This document shows positions 1-12,797 of a stretch of 62,000 nt of DNA, piece after piece; position 1 is the stretch's first letter; each line of letters begins with the position of its first letter. The translations under genes and the position numbers were made by a program. The stretch lies in contig NC_045147.1 of NCBI RefSeq assembly GCF_008831285.2, positions 19,162,581-19,224,580 of the forward strand, in the 5' to 3' direction. Below the pieces are notes generated by a model, which did not search any database, was not told the DNA's origin, and worked only from the letters and a program-made list of their open reading frames with translations. This DNA is from Nymphaea colorata (taxonomy: Eukaryota > Streptophyta > Magnoliopsida > Nymphaeales > Nymphaeaceae).

Positions 1-962
1 AGTGTTCAAGGTGAAAGGAATTGGAACCAAGCTATTGATGGCAAAAGTATTGCACAAATCATGGCAATAGACATTAGACTATAAAAACCACTGATAATAC
101 AGTAGACCGAAGGAAGCATATTACAAGGCTAAAAAAAGAACGCACCGAGGTTTGCTTCCAATATAACAAATGACACTGTTTTTCAAAGTGATCTTACAGG
201 TATTCTTTTCACCAAATCCGTATCCATAAAGATCCTTTAGATGACTACATAACTTCGTTTCAACCATCAAACCCAAGAATATCTTGCGAATGTGACGTAT
301 CCCAGGCACTGTCAAGCTCTATGAAAACTTACGCAGAAGAATGTTTTCCCTTCTAACTAAACGGCGGTAGAGGTCCTTCTCCGAGCTTACCTACTGTAAC
401 TTCCATGAATATATCTAATTCATAAAAATCAAATCACCGGTTCTACATTTCTTCATATCTCCTATGATTCTCCGATATCCACCCACCCACCCACTTCCCC
501 TCTTTTACGGCATAATGATATAGCTACGCACCAGTTCTCTTCTTTATCACTAAGCATCGGCTGCTCTTCAGAAGCATTGGGTTTTCATTAACCAACTAAA
601 GACAGTGCAGCTAAATCTGACGTATCGTTCAATATCAAAGAAAAATAATACATCGAAATGGCAAAGACAAGCATTCCGCCAATGCAATGCAATATAATAT
701 CACCACCGACTCCGTTCAATGCAACTGCGAGACATTAACGACCCAAGCATCCTAATTCTACAAGAATAATAATGCGTCGAACCGCATGGAATAATTCACG
801 CAAGGTTAGTAATCGACCAAACAATCCGCAAGAACACCAAGTCAGCAATTGGGAATAGAATATCTACCGTATTCCACTTTAGATACTACTACCAAAGAGG
901 AAGAAGAAACTAAGGTTTTCGATAGGACCGTGAACCTACGGCAATTGGAAAAGACAACGAAC
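1..962 (-). other. 5' part of NEMF intron 1 (incomplete in window)
   Basis: This stretch follows the splice donor of the NEMF first exon (GT on the minus strand at 962-961) and runs to the window edge. I looked on the minus strand for the next NEMF exon, which in plant homologues begins with a TYMFKL-like motif, and did not find it. The intron therefore probably continues beyond position 1. Short ORFs here look like chance frames. Confidence 0.55.
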
Positions 963-1067
963 CTTGGGGTTGAGATCGTAAACGTTAGCACATCGCATGC
1001 CGATGTGACGGCGGAGGCACTTGACCTCCGCCGCCACATCGGCGGTGTTCATCCGCACCTTCACCAT
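963..1067 (-). CDS. NEMF: NEMF/Rqc2 (Tae2/Caliban) homologue, first coding exon only
   Basis: The minus-strand ATG at 1067-1065 opens a 35-codon exon starting MVKVRMNTADVAAEVKC and continuing through a GMRCANVYDL motif. This matches the N-terminus of plant NEMF proteins (NFACT-N domain). It ends in phase 0 at a GT donor (962-961). NEMF/Rqc2 binds 60S subunits with stalled nascent chains, works with Listerin in ribosome-associated quality control, and adds C-terminal tails; that role is family knowledge. Only about 35 of the roughly 1000 residues expected are visible; the remainder must lie to the left. The start is chosen because it gives the conserved N-terminus and the coding match begins exactly there. 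The gene is divergent from ECHIDNA, with about 2.3 kb between start codons. A longer minus-strand ORF across 985-1548 is in another frame and is a shadow. Confidence 0.85.
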
Positions 1068-3395
1068 GCCCTCCGGTGGTTGCCGCCGGGGCAAAGGAGA
1101 TTCTGGACTCCCACTTCTTCAGCAGAAACGAAGGGGCCCTCCCTATTCTCCCTTGATTTTCTGTCCCGAGCCAGACCTCGCACCCCTCGTTGTCCGATTC
1201 CCAGAAGGTCGGGGTTTTCACCGGAACACTAATTCTGTGCCTCCTTGGAAACCAAGCGGGAAGTCCGACGAAGGCCCTCCGGTAAGAATCTAGTCGGAAA
1301 AATGAACGTAAAAAGACTTGCCGCCGAAATTGGCTCCACCAGGACTTCGAAGACAGCGGGAAGGCTCTCTTTCTTGCTAGTGTCGTAGAGGACGGAATTG
1401 GAAACGGCATTTCGGGTTCGAATCTGTTAAGGTTACGACCCGGTCTCCTATGGAGTTCAACGTCACCATGTAAGTGGGATGTGAGAGGAAAGAGGATGTG
1501 AGCATATTTTAGTTTTAAAATGACACAAAAAATGTGAAACATAAACAAGCGACCTTGGAACTCCAGAGCTTAAACATTACTTATCATGTTTATGGTGTGA
1601 TTAGTGGGGGCTATGTTCCCTTACTGTAAAGGGGTGGATCTTACATGCAAGTTAAAACACGTGGAAAACTCGCAAAATAGCACTAATGTAGCTTCGGGCT
1701 CGAGAAGGATTAAATTTACATTAAGTTATTATGTTTTTTCTATTTATTTCATTTTTTTTTTTGCAATAAAACCTATATTTTTGTTTTCATTTTCTTTCCC
1801 TCCTTCTCAATTGCCAATCAATTACAGGATTTACTATCATTTCCTTCCATTCAGACAGGCCCCAAGGGAGAGAGAGGAGGTTCAGTTCAGAGATTAATCT
1901 TTTCACTCATCCATAAATATGGAATATAGGCAAAAAAAGTTGACAACAGTACATTTAACTAATCTTTCAAAACCAAAACCAAAACCATAACCAGCTGTAT
2001 TCAAATCCCTTAAAGGGTTGGTAGGCGGCCAGTTTTCATTTCAAACTCCCATAACGTCAATCCTCTGTGCTGCAAAAAGAAGGGGAAGGCACCGCTATGC
2101 ATTATTACATGGTAGGGGCTCTTACCTTGAAGTACCAAATCAGCCCTGGACCTTAGGGGATGAAAAGGGAAGGGGTTCAAGTTACCCAATGGTTTAGACC
2201 CAATTTAGTAGTAGGAGAAGCCGTGAAGCTAGGGCCATCTTTATCGTCATGCGCATTGACTCACATAATTTATTTTATTTACATATCACTTGTGCCACAC
2301 TAGTTAGTTGTTACATATTGAAGCCTCTAGAAATTTAAGATTTCTTACATTAGTACTCTTCAATTACAAATGTCTTGTTCCTCTACTGCACTCTAGTAAT
2401 CAAAAACAACGTTGGGCATACTTCAAGTATACAGACCAGACAACTTACTCATATTCATCTCCAGCCTTACCAAGAAGCTTAGTGTTCAAAACTATGATCA
2501 CCTTTCTAAGGAAAGTTCAAAAGTTCCTTGCCATCGAATGAAATACACACTAAATTTAGTTAGTGAGAAAATTGGAGAACATGAGACCATAATTTCAGAA
2601 GGCAGAAATCCAGTTGCACACGAGGTGATGCAATTCCACTTTCCCTTCTCACATAAGAAGGTGGCATGTGTTTGTTAAAACAAACAAGGCCTAAAAAGTT
2701 CGCAAGGTTTCTTAGAAGTTTTTACATTCGATAAGGAGGCATTTGACAGCCTTGAATTTTGAGTCTAAAATAAGAATTGTAGAAGCAAAATCCCACCTCA
2801 AACTGGAATTGCAATGGAAATTTCAGTTATAATTTTCCTTTATCTTTGATAATTTGGAATTTTGATTACAAAATTGGAAATGGGTTGTTTGATAAAACAG
2901 AAAATTCTAAAATTGATGAATTAAAACTTTTATGACTTGTGCCTTAAAGAGAGAGAAAAAGTTTTGAAATTCTAAAATCATAATGCTACCCTGTAAGGTG
3001 CAATCACAATTCCAGAATTTGATTAAAAAAAGAAACCTATAATTTTTGAAATGACAATGCAATTTTTATTTCATAAAAAATAAGAATTTTAATTACAGAA
3101 TTCCACAATTCCGTCCTCCTCCTAAAGTATTGGATCAAACATGATTGCCATGCGAGATCCATTTTACAAAGAAGTGCAAGTGGGAGACGGGCTTGATTCT
3201 GCAATTCCCGTTAGTGTTCCTTTTTTTGGACCAACGAAGGGTCAAGCCGACCAACCCGAACCGAGGGGACAGCGTTGCTCACTACGGGCATGGATCGAGT
3301 AGATCCGAACCACTCCCAGGCGCTACAAAAGGACGTGAACAGATTCCCAGCTCCCCCTCGGTGATGGCAGGAGCTTTCCGGATCTGCACGTAGAG
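1068..3395. promoter_or_regulatory. Divergent intergenic region between NEMF and ECHIDNA
   Basis: About 2.3 kb separates the two start codons, so the region should hold the promoters and 5' leaders of both genes. The NEMF-proximal part (about 1068-1500) is GC-rich. The ECHIDNA-proximal part (about 3145-3395) is also relatively GC-rich and is the likely 5' leader. Between them lies AT-rich sequence with a Harbinger-like MITE (about 2732-3125) ending less than 300 bp before the ECHIDNA ATG. I could not place a convincing TATA box or transcription start for either gene. Confidence 0.5.
2732..3125 (-). mobile_element. Harbinger/Tourist-like MITE, diverged copy 1
   Basis: The block starts AAGGAGGCATTTGACAGCC and ends in GTCCTCCTCCTAAA, so its ends are degenerate inverted repeats. 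Read along the + strand it matches the reverse complement of the element at 57527-57909. Shared stretches in the same order include CCTTGAATT near the start, TTTGATAAAACAG, AATTGATGAATTAAAACT and AAGAATTTTAATT-type sequence near the end. It encodes nothing and is a non-autonomous relic. It sits directly upstream of the ECHIDNA 5' leader, so it may contribute promoter sequence; that is inference. Confidence 0.6.
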
Positions 3396-5762
3396 ATGGA
3401 TCCGAACCTGCAGGTACCTGATTCCGTCCGATCTATGGGATTTTTTTCAAGTGGTTGCTCATAAACTATTTTGTTCATTGTTGCTGATCTTAAGTTTTCT
3501 CTATCACCGTGCGTTTACGTCATTGATTGCGATGGATGAATTTTATTTAGGACTGGTTTGTTCAGTTTTCACGTTGAATTTGGTGAATTTTGTTTATCGT
3601 CGCGCTTCTAAATAATACTTTCCTGAATTTTAAAGAAGTATCTCTAAATTATTTTTTCTGTTGTTGATCTTATCTTTTCATCGTAATTCCGACCAGTGCA
3701 AATACTTGTGCCTGATTTGTTTCTGTCGTTGATCGTATTCAACACTGTAATTTGTAAAGCAGTATGTGCAGGATTTGATTTTTGTTTTTATTTTGGTGGT
3801 TATCTTGCGATGCAATAGCGTTCATGGGGGTTATGTGTATGCTGCTACTTGTACAGAATAGTGGTGTAAAGTGGGTTTTTAATTCCTCTTCTTTCATTCT
3901 TTTGGATAAGTCGGTGCCTCGCTGGGTGTTTATATGGGCATTGATAACAAAAGACATTGATAACAAAAGAAATGGAATTTCTCCCTGTATTTAGATGGCC
4001 TCCTCCCGGAAGAATGTCTTGGTGTCTTATACAGCATTAAGGTGCCGAGTGCAATCCCTTAGCGCATTCGGGTTCTCTAAAACAAGGGGCCTGATCCTGC
4101 AAACTCTTGAGTTTCAATATATCTCACTCAGTGACAAACTTTTCGATCGCAGGTTGTAGAAGAGAACTACGCTAATCCGAAAACTTGTTTTTTTCATGTC
4201 CTCTTCAAGGTTCCTTTCAATCTTCTTACTGTCTATATTTTTGTTCGGATTTCATTCCTTTCTTTGTTTGTACCTTCGATAATGGTGCTTTGATCTTGAC
4301 AGTCAGCTGCATTGGCGTTCTACATTTTATCAGCTCTGTTCGTGAGCAACTTTGTCATCATATTTGTTATTACGGTCTTTTTGTCTGCACTTGATTTCTG
4401 GGTCGTTAAGAATGTCAGTGGACGAATACTCGTTGGCCTACGATGGTGGAATGAAATAAATGATCAGGGAGAGAGCGTGTGGAAATTTGAGAGCCTTGAT
4501 CAAGAGGTATGTGGTGCTATTTTTGGCTTAAACACTACCTCTATGGGTTAAAGCTTCTGTCCGAGATATATATATGTCAGTATATGTTACCCATGTTCTG
4601 CTTACTGCTGTTCTGAACACTAGAAAGAAAATAACTTCGTTTGTTTCCCCCTTTTTGCCTTAATACAGTCCTTGGCTCGGATGAATAAAAAGGATTCTTG
4701 GCTCTTCTGGTGGACCCTTTACCTTACTGTAAGTCTTTTTTCTCTTTTTTTCTTCCCTTGTCTTTAAAGTAGCCAGGGGCTCCAATGCAAGTGTCTGAAA
4801 AGATAGTTGCGACGTTGATGCAAATTTTACCTACTGGGGGTCTAACATGAGTTTATAGCATGTTTTTAATCTGACATTCTGCTATGAAAAATCTGATGCT
4901 ATAGTGATTTGAATATAATAAGTCGGGGCAAGTGCACATCTGCAGATAAATATGCTTGCGACATCTCCATTTTGAATGTCCAACATCCCAATTTGTTCTT
5001 GACGTAAGGAGAAGAGGTTATCATAAAGTCAAGATTTCTTTCTGTACTAGGTGTCATGTTTCCGCTTGGCAACCAGTTTAGTTTTTGAACCAGGTTCTTA
5101 ATTTTTGCTAGCACTGTCCACTCTGCAGGCATACACTTCGTTTTATTTACTTTTTTTTCCTCTTCGGAGTCATATATGTAGTTTCGATATTCAGTTTCCA
5201 TCTCCTTTGACTAAGATATGCTTCTTACTCTGCAGGCAGTTGCTTGGGTCTTCCTTGGGATATTTTCACTGATAAGGTTCCAAGCAGATTATGTTCTAGC
5301 TATAGGAGTTTGTTTGAGCCTAAGCATTGCAAACATTGTTGGCTTTACCAAATGCCGCAAAGGTATGTGTTAAATATTCGTTATACATTTAACTCACTGA
5401 TCTGCTTCAGCTAAATTCGCTAGCTCACAACTGGACTTTTATCATTTCCTGCCGATTAGCAACATTAGTTACCAAAATTATGAAGCATTGCGACTTATGA
5501 AAGCTTGCTTTTCTACATGTTTTAACTTGAGGCATTGGATCTAGCATTAATGTTGATTAGGCCGCACCTGACAGTTTTTAGCTTTATTTGTTCTTCCTGG
5601 TTGATAGGGTGAAGGATAATGTCTACGTGCTGCATGTTGCTTCTTATTTGAACATCTTTTGTTTTTCATCCAGATGCAAAGAAGCAACTTCAAGCCTTCG
5701 CATCCAAAACCATTGCATCTCGTGTCTCATCAACACTACAATCGGCATTCAGCATCGTGTGA
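3396..5762 (+). CDS. ECH: ECHIDNA (TVP23-family Golgi/TGN membrane protein), six exons
   Basis: Exons 3396-3413, 4153-4209, 4303-4506, 4669-4728, 5236-5362 and 5674-5762 join in frame (555 nt, 184 aa plus TGA), close to the about 186 aa usual for plant ECHIDNA. All introns are GT-AG. The protein starts MDPNLQ and contains ENYANPKTCFFHVLFK. It has four hydrophobic segments, at about residues 27-40, 40-60, 100-120 and 125-143, and the signature FWVVKNVSGRILVGLRWWNE at about residues 58-77. The C-terminus is AKKQLQAFASKTIASRVSS followed by a short hydrophobic tail. Family knowledge: ECHIDNA acts at the trans-Golgi network with YIP4 proteins in secretory-vesicle trafficking and cell elongation. 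Exon 1 encodes only six residues; its ATG is supported by the MDPN start. The exon-3 acceptor could be 4303 or 4306 (both CAG), changing one residue. The gene looks intact. Confidence 0.96.
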
Positions 5763-8700
5763 ATTTCATACAGCAGTTCATCAAGGGTGAGGTTCTCAAT
5801 GGGCCATGGCGTTGGAACTTGTTGCTGCTTTCCTTTGCAATGCAGCAGATTCTTTTTTCTCGATACATATCATTGTCTGCAGTGCCTTCTCTTCCTCCTG
5901 CATAATAGCATAAATTTCAGAATTTTTGTGATTCAGAGACTGAAAAAACATCACATTTCATTTCCTATATGAAATCAAGAAAACCGCACTTTCTTTATCC
6001 TCATGAGACTTGAGACGGCATTGTTCATCCAGACTTCTCATGCTTTGGGTTTAATTGCCTTGGTGAACTCAAAGACCATTGAAAACTATCTGGATAACAA
6101 TTGTGGTTTCCATGCTTGATAAGGGTGTCCACGGTGACACCAACATAGTTCCTCTGGAACCATTTCTTCAGGTTGGTGTTGAAAAATATTGCACCGAGGG
6201 GCGCAAAATCCACCCTAGTTATGGAAAACCATGTCAGAAACTAAATTCGTGTTGTGGGCCTTGTGGCGGAAACTGGAAGTCACTAAAATATGGTCCCAAC
6301 CACAGCTTCTTTTCAGCTTTGTTCAAATTGGTGGTAGGGATGCAATTTAGATCGGCTAATACATTAAAAATCCCTAAGACCAAAGCCCCAACCATATCCA
6401 TGCCGCTCATGTTTTTAGTTAAGGATCCCAATGGATCTTCAGATATGTACTTTACCATAACTGTTTTTCAGATATTTATGCATTTGGATTTGAATTCATG
6501 TTCAAATTTAGATGAAGAAAAATATATACTCTATCTAAATCAATCCATTTTTTAGATTAACATCCAAATCCGATTTTAAAATAAAATTCAAACGATGTTA
6601 TGGACATTGAGTATAGAATTTTTATTTTAAACTATATTCGATCTGAATCCATATCCAATCAATATTTTTAAATCCGAATCCAAATCTGATTGGATGTCAT
6701 TTTATATCTTAATTCGATTCAAAATTCTTAATTGGATGTTAATTCTTTTTTTTCCTATCCTATTCTTTTTATGCAATTTGGTTGTATACAAGATCTAAGT
6801 CGAATTTATTGACATCCCTATTTCCAGTTCAGCTGTGAAGGATGATAACACTACAATTTGTGTGTAGGCACTTTAAAGCATCAGATAAGAAGAATATTAT
6901 GTTGTTGGGAAACATAATTGGGAAACATCATGTCCTTGTTTTAGGAAACCTGATGTAATTAACAATGCTGATCTTAGATCTTACACTAACACACTAGACC
7001 TAATAGTCTATGCTTTCCGAGAGAAAAAAAAAAAAAAATATTGGCTTTGAATACTTGTTCTATGACCACAATATTGAAAGGCGTTCTTTGAGACCAAAAT
7101 CACCAAACTATTATAATTGTGAGGTCTGAAAATTGAAGCCCAAGGAGGTGATTTTCCCATCTATCTACTAAAAGGAAATGAAAATAAATGAAAAGAAGCA
7201 ATAGGAGAGAATTTTGGGCTAGCCTGGTCATGAAATGTCATATCAAGTGCCTTTTGGTAAAAAAATATAGCAATCTCTACGTGTTGAGGCTGCCTCGACG
7301 CTACGTAGCTCATCTTGCACCTTGCAGGGCTGCGTGGATCCTCTTTTATCGCAAATATCGAAGGATCATCACGCTGTTGGACTGCAAGTAGGGCAGCACA
7401 AAGAGTCCGAGTAACTCAAGCCCTTCTTGAGCTTGACTTGAGCTCAACTCATTTATCTAAACACGTAAAATTCAACCCTAAAACTGAATTCATCTAGTTA
7501 TATAAAGGAGCTCAAGTGAGATGGTCTCAGCTCATCTAAACACAGTTAAGCTTGACTAAGCTCACCGAATGGCTGTATGAAAGAAAATTTTCCTCGTGCT
7601 GTCAAAAAATGCTTTGGATTCAATGGGTGTCAAGCGGATTCATAAACAGAGGTTGTCAGTTCAAAATCAACATCTGCACTTCGTATATTAGAAGAAAAAT
7701 GAAAAATGTACTTAGAAAAGCTCTAGTTTGCCCGAGATAAAATCAACCAATAATTTTAAGCATGGTTAAAAAGCTTGCGCTGAGATAATAGAGATTGCGC
7801 CAAGTTAAAGCTGGCTGGGCTCGTCTCCGGCTGCTCTAAACACGAACAACACTACCGAAGCCCCCCCTGTCATCGAGGTTGTGTCTCACCCAGATATAGA
7901 TTGCCCGCGCCAGTTGAAACAGTCACTTCTGTGCATTTAGGGCTTAGGCGTCCACTAAGATTTTTCACTGATGGGAAACATCCATTGAGAAAGGGATGTG
8001 AAAACAGCTCCTGGGCAGGTCGTCAAGAGTAGCATACTCGCCTACTCGCTCTCTCTTGTAACGTACATCAATGTTGTAATAATGGTATTAGTGCTGTGTT
8101 GGTTCGTTCCCTGATACGGCATATAAACCTATCCTGTACTGTGTAACGGCGACCGCGAGGGGCCAATATGCCGAGACACTCATTAATGATTTTCCTACAA
8201 CACTGGTGCACACACATCGAATATAAAATCGCTACACCAAACACGGATGTCCCTGTAAAAACGAATTTTGCATCTAAATAACAACTCCTACAAACATTTA
8301 TGACTCGCAGGGCCCACCAATGCACACTAACCAGTATTCGTGTAGCAAGCTGTTCTTTTTTTTTTTCCAAATATATATAGCTTAGGAAAAAACCCAGGCG
8401 GAGAAAATTTGTCAGCAAGGCATATAAAACTTGCCCTCCAAGGTCTGTCTGGCATGCGTTGGCTTTCGCAAGGGGCCGATGCCACTGAGATCTGGCTGGC
8501 GGCAACCAGCAAATGGCTCAACCAGGTGAGCCAAACCCCTCCCCTAACATCAGCAGCAAACGTGCCTATAGATCTTCAGCCGGTAGACTACTCTCAAGAC
8601 ACTCTACTGCGCGGCTTAATCGGCAGTCCTTTTTTTTTTTAAAAAAAAAGGGAGAAAACATAAAAAATTGAACGCATCTCAACAATGAACCCTTTAAAAA

Positions 8701-9080
8701 ATTTTGGAGATCAAGCTCCCCGACTATAAATTAATATTTTGGAGATACGCAGCCGGTGGTCGGCTGATAATCGGCAAATCTCTTGGTCAGCAACTTTTAC
8801 AGATTTAGGGCGTGCCCCCTCAACATATACATGGGCAAGCCACAGATATTACCACTCTATGTACATACAAAAACAGATAAATACAAATAAATACCTTTAG
8901 CCCAGGACGTTTATGATGTATGTACATAGCTGCAGCGGCAGCAACAAGATCCAACCCCTGATAGCGTAGGTCAGCTCTGCCGTTGTGATCGACTGCTCAA
9001 GGAAGGAAGCCAGGCACGGCTTTGCACAAGTGGACTCCCACAGCTAGGCGAGCAGTGTGTCTGGCACTGTATTCGCACGA
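5763..9080. other. Intergenic region between ECHIDNA and UPL6 (convergent 3' ends)
   Basis: ECHIDNA (+) and UPL6 (-) end toward each other here. The left part should contain the ECHIDNA 3' UTR; no clear polyadenylation signal was found. A MITE-like repeat fills 6335-6820. Between 6830 and 8800 I see only short non-homologous ORFs, an ACTC/GAGC-rich patch near 7400-7560, and a palindromic T11/A9 tract at 8630-8649 that could form a hairpin. The right part, about 8820-9080, is the probable UPL6 3' UTR; on the minus strand it contains TTTATTTGTATTTAT and TGTA-rich sequence near 8860-8900, of the kind that precedes plant poly(A) sites. Confidence 0.5.
6335..6820. repeat. MITE-like repeat with TAGGGATG ends
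   Basis: The block begins TAGGGATGCAAT and ends ATTGACATCCCTA, which read as imperfect inverted termini (TAGGGATG versus TAGGGATGTC on the reverse strand). The interior is rich in GGATTTGAATT, AATCCAAATC and similar words, as is common in plant MITEs of this kind. No clean target-site duplication is visible (ATTGGTGG before, TTTCCAGT after), so the ends may be eroded. Sequence with the same vocabulary occurs near 60800-61070. Confidence 0.4.
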
Positions 9081-12000
9081 TCAACTTAAATCAAATCCAG
9101 CATCCGCATTTATTGCATAGACCAGTTTCATTTCCATTTTTTCCTTGCTGAGACACAGGAGCAAACATTTAGCAGGACCAGAAAAAGGAAACGCTGCCAA
9201 TAAGATACTCAAATGCCCGCATACCTTTTATAAGGAGGAAGTTTTAAAAGATTCATACACGTTGCAGAAGTTGGAAGGCGATCAAGGGTGTCTTCAGATG
9301 CATCATCAGGAGCAGCCCTGCAGATTGTACAAATATACGATAAACACAAAGACAGATCCACCGCATACGTGTCTAGAAAATTGTTAAATAGGCACCTTTG
9401 TATGCAAAATCTTGGTTCCAAATACTTGAACCCAAGAAGAGGTCCACGAGAGCATCCAGTAACGAACCTGGCATATTAATAGCTCGGCTAGTTAATTGTA
9501 GCAAAAGATAAAGCATATAAGTTTATTGACATAAAACTCTAGCTACGACCACAAAACAACGGATTCTACTTCATAATTCCCAATACTGAAGCAACAAAGG
9601 TGTACATTTTCACAACTTTTGAATACTCGAAATTTTACTAAACAGGAACATGCAAATGAGATTTCAAAATTATGTAATCAAATAAAGGCAAATTCAGGTA
9701 ACTACACTTCCACAACCTAGGTTTACTCATGCAATGAGAAATTTCATTGGCTTGCATTTGGTCAAGGATCAAGTGACTATCTTTAAATTCAGCCCAACAG
9801 ATCACACCGGTCTAACAAAAATTGCTTTGCTTTGGTGACGCTTATCAAAAGGCTGTTAACTGATGTATGCCATCCACAGGTGGGAGTAGAGAATGTTGAC
9901 AAGAGGACCTACTTCAGGAATTTCTTTTGCTGCTCCGGTGACAAGCTCCTCAGCACTTCCCAAAACATCTCAATAACAGGGTGCTTCTGTTGAGAAAAGA
10001 AATGTCACAAAACATTTAAAGTGTGAGTTAATCCCAGGTCATTGGATGTAAAAACATCCGATGTTGGAACAAACAACGGTAACCATTTTTCACCCAAGGG
10101 TTTTGAGGAATATTCTCATAGACAAAAATGGGAATACCTCATGATAACCACCAGCATAATGTGCAGTTGAGCATAAATCATCAACATCCATACCATCAAG
10201 AGATCCTGAAATAAGAAGCTGCGAGATGAAAACAAAAGGAAGAAAAAATTAATTTCATCCAATACAAGGAAAAGGAATTGGTCAAGTAGTTTTCCACTTC
10301 TACAAAAACAAAAGCCAAAGAAATTGAAAAGCAAAGACAAATATAAGACTAAAGGAACAGTGCATAATATGAAATGTGATCAACATTTGCAAGATAGATT
10401 GTGCCCACAATGTGGGAGGTCAAAACTTCATTTTCACCACATGGCCCAAAATGTACACGAATTATGAAGATATCAAAGATTATCTAGGAATCGCATCAAA
10501 TAATTAGTGGAGCTAACTACTTATGCATAAATCACCACCAGAGAACAGCTAGCTAGTAGAATTTCGCAATTGGAATATATTCTTTATCAGTGGCCATTAT
10601 GAAATTGGCCAGCATATGCACATGAAGATGGCAGGTTCAAACAGAGAATTCAAGAATCATTAGCCTCCAGGATGGACTTTTGTATCCCAAGGAAATAAAA
10701 AAGCTACAATACTCTATATGCAGGCAAAGACAAGCACAGAACCATGACCCAACTGTTCCAGTGGGTTTTCAATCTGTATTATGACAGGATGCTTCAAGTA
10801 GTTTCGCATCCATATATAATATGTAAATGAATTACAAAGAGATTGACATGCTATACAGGAGTAGAGGCTAACAACTTCAAGCAACTCATTTGTCCACCCA
10901 GCTTCAGTTGTCTGCATCCTCAAGAAAGCAATCGAGAAAACAAATTTGACAAGCTCATAGACAAGTTGATTAGCAACCAGCAGACAATGGTAAGATAACT
11001 GGATTTTTTTTTTCAGCCATTTCTCAATGTACACAAGCTTTAAACCACCTACCAGCAGTAGTGCTGTAATCAGATCAAAAGAGCTTTCACTATGATTACA
11101 CCCACAATGAAATTAAACATATCTACATAGGGAAAACCCGTTTTGTCCCTCTCATCCCAGCTGTTCCAGTGGGTTTTCAATAACTTTGTGATATTTATGA
11201 GCTAAACTTACCAAAAGAGTGGAGACATTGTGAAAATAAACACATTTTCTGCAAAATCTAAAAGAACATGTGTTGGAAGATTTGAAATAAAACAATGTCT
11301 TAATTGCTAGTACATTAAACAGCTACTAACTCACAGGAAACTCCTTTGGGCCAAAGTAGAGAAAGGACCATCTGACACATGCTTGTATCAGCATTTGTGG
11401 AAGCAAAGATGTGACGAAGCAACCACAAGAGGAAAAGTGATAAAGATGACAAACTTTCGTGAAATTCATTTCTAAACATCTGAACTAAAAACAAATGAAG
11501 AAGTAGTAGACAAGGTTTAAAAAAATATCCCAGCCTCCAGAAAGATTTTAGGGAAAAGTCAAAACCTGGAGCTCATGTTCATTGAACATTGATATCCAAT
11601 CAGGCTGTATAAGCTGCTGAAATCCTTGTAAAAAGTTTGAACTTTGCTGACGAATCTGCAAGTGGAGAGCAAATTGTGGTATTAAACAATACAAACCAAT
11701 TTTCGCAAAATTTAGACTGGAAGGAACATAGATTACCTGAATATTCAATCTATGGTTGGCAACAAGGTGAATAAACGTTATCACATTCTCATTTTTAACC
11801 TGTAAATCCTTTCCACCTGGAAGCAGTTCTTCTTCAGTCTGCTCACCGTACTCATTATTTACGACAACGAAATATAGTCCCAACTCAGAAATGTCTCCTT
11901 TATAATGCTGCAATGATAAACCCAAATCTCTTTCAACAGAATCTAAACATGAAGCGTGCAGTGAAGACTAAAACACAAGGCTCCAATAGCAGCAAAAAAA

Positions 12001-12741
12001 TACAAATAATAAGTGACTATATAGGAAAAATATAGCAAATAAGAAAAAAAAAATCCCCTTGAACTGTGGAAAACAGCATCCCAGTAATTGAATGTCAATG
12101 GAACAAGGATACAAGTCCAACCATGTTCCTGAGCTGAACATTTCAAAATCTTTTTGCTGAAAATGATATCAGTCATAATATTTTGGAATTCAGCTTGAGA
12201 CTTATTTCTTGTAAGTGTTTCCATAAATTCCCAAATTCCACCAATTCTCTCTGAAGAGTCAGCCTGTCCTAACTTCATTATCAAAGATATCCCCACAGAT
12301 TCAATATCAAATTCTTCAATTTTCAACACAAAAGCAAAAGTGAATCTTTTTCAGAGAGAAAAAAATGGAAAAGGCTACTCAGAAATTGAAAGAACAAAGA
12401 AAACCCCAAAAGAAGAAGAAAATAACATAATAGTCATATTGTATATGAACTTCTATTTGCATGGTCATATTTTACATTTACACTTCATTGTCATCGGAAA
12501 CTATGTTCCATCTGTTATTGCTGTAATGCAAGCTTAGTTGTTTCTCCATGACTTGAATGGCCTCAGTCTTCCCTATACCATGTTCACACATCAAGTGACC
12601 TTGGGGTAGTCCTTGAGGCTCGAAGGCAGTTATAAACACTTTTTGAAAGCATATTGGGAAAACTTACTTTTTAAATGAATATAGAAGTTTTCATTTTAAA
12701 AAAACTATCCTCGTTCATGAAGAATACAGTGAAAAAGGCTT

Positions 12742-12797
<56 letters not shown>

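Noticed and set aside
849-1293. Plus-strand ORFs opposite NEMF exon 1
   Set aside because: They are antisense shadows of the exon and its GC-rich upstream region, with no homology.
985-1548. 187-codon minus-strand ORF over the NEMF first exon
   Set aside because: It is in a different frame from the conserved NEMF start, and its translation is arginine/serine/proline-rich shadow sequence from a GC-rich leader.
6025-6458. Opposing ORFs near 6.0-6.5 kb (158 codons + strand, 62 and 74 codons - strand)
   Set aside because: Neither strand shows a known domain, and part of the stretch belongs to the MITE-like repeat starting at 6335.
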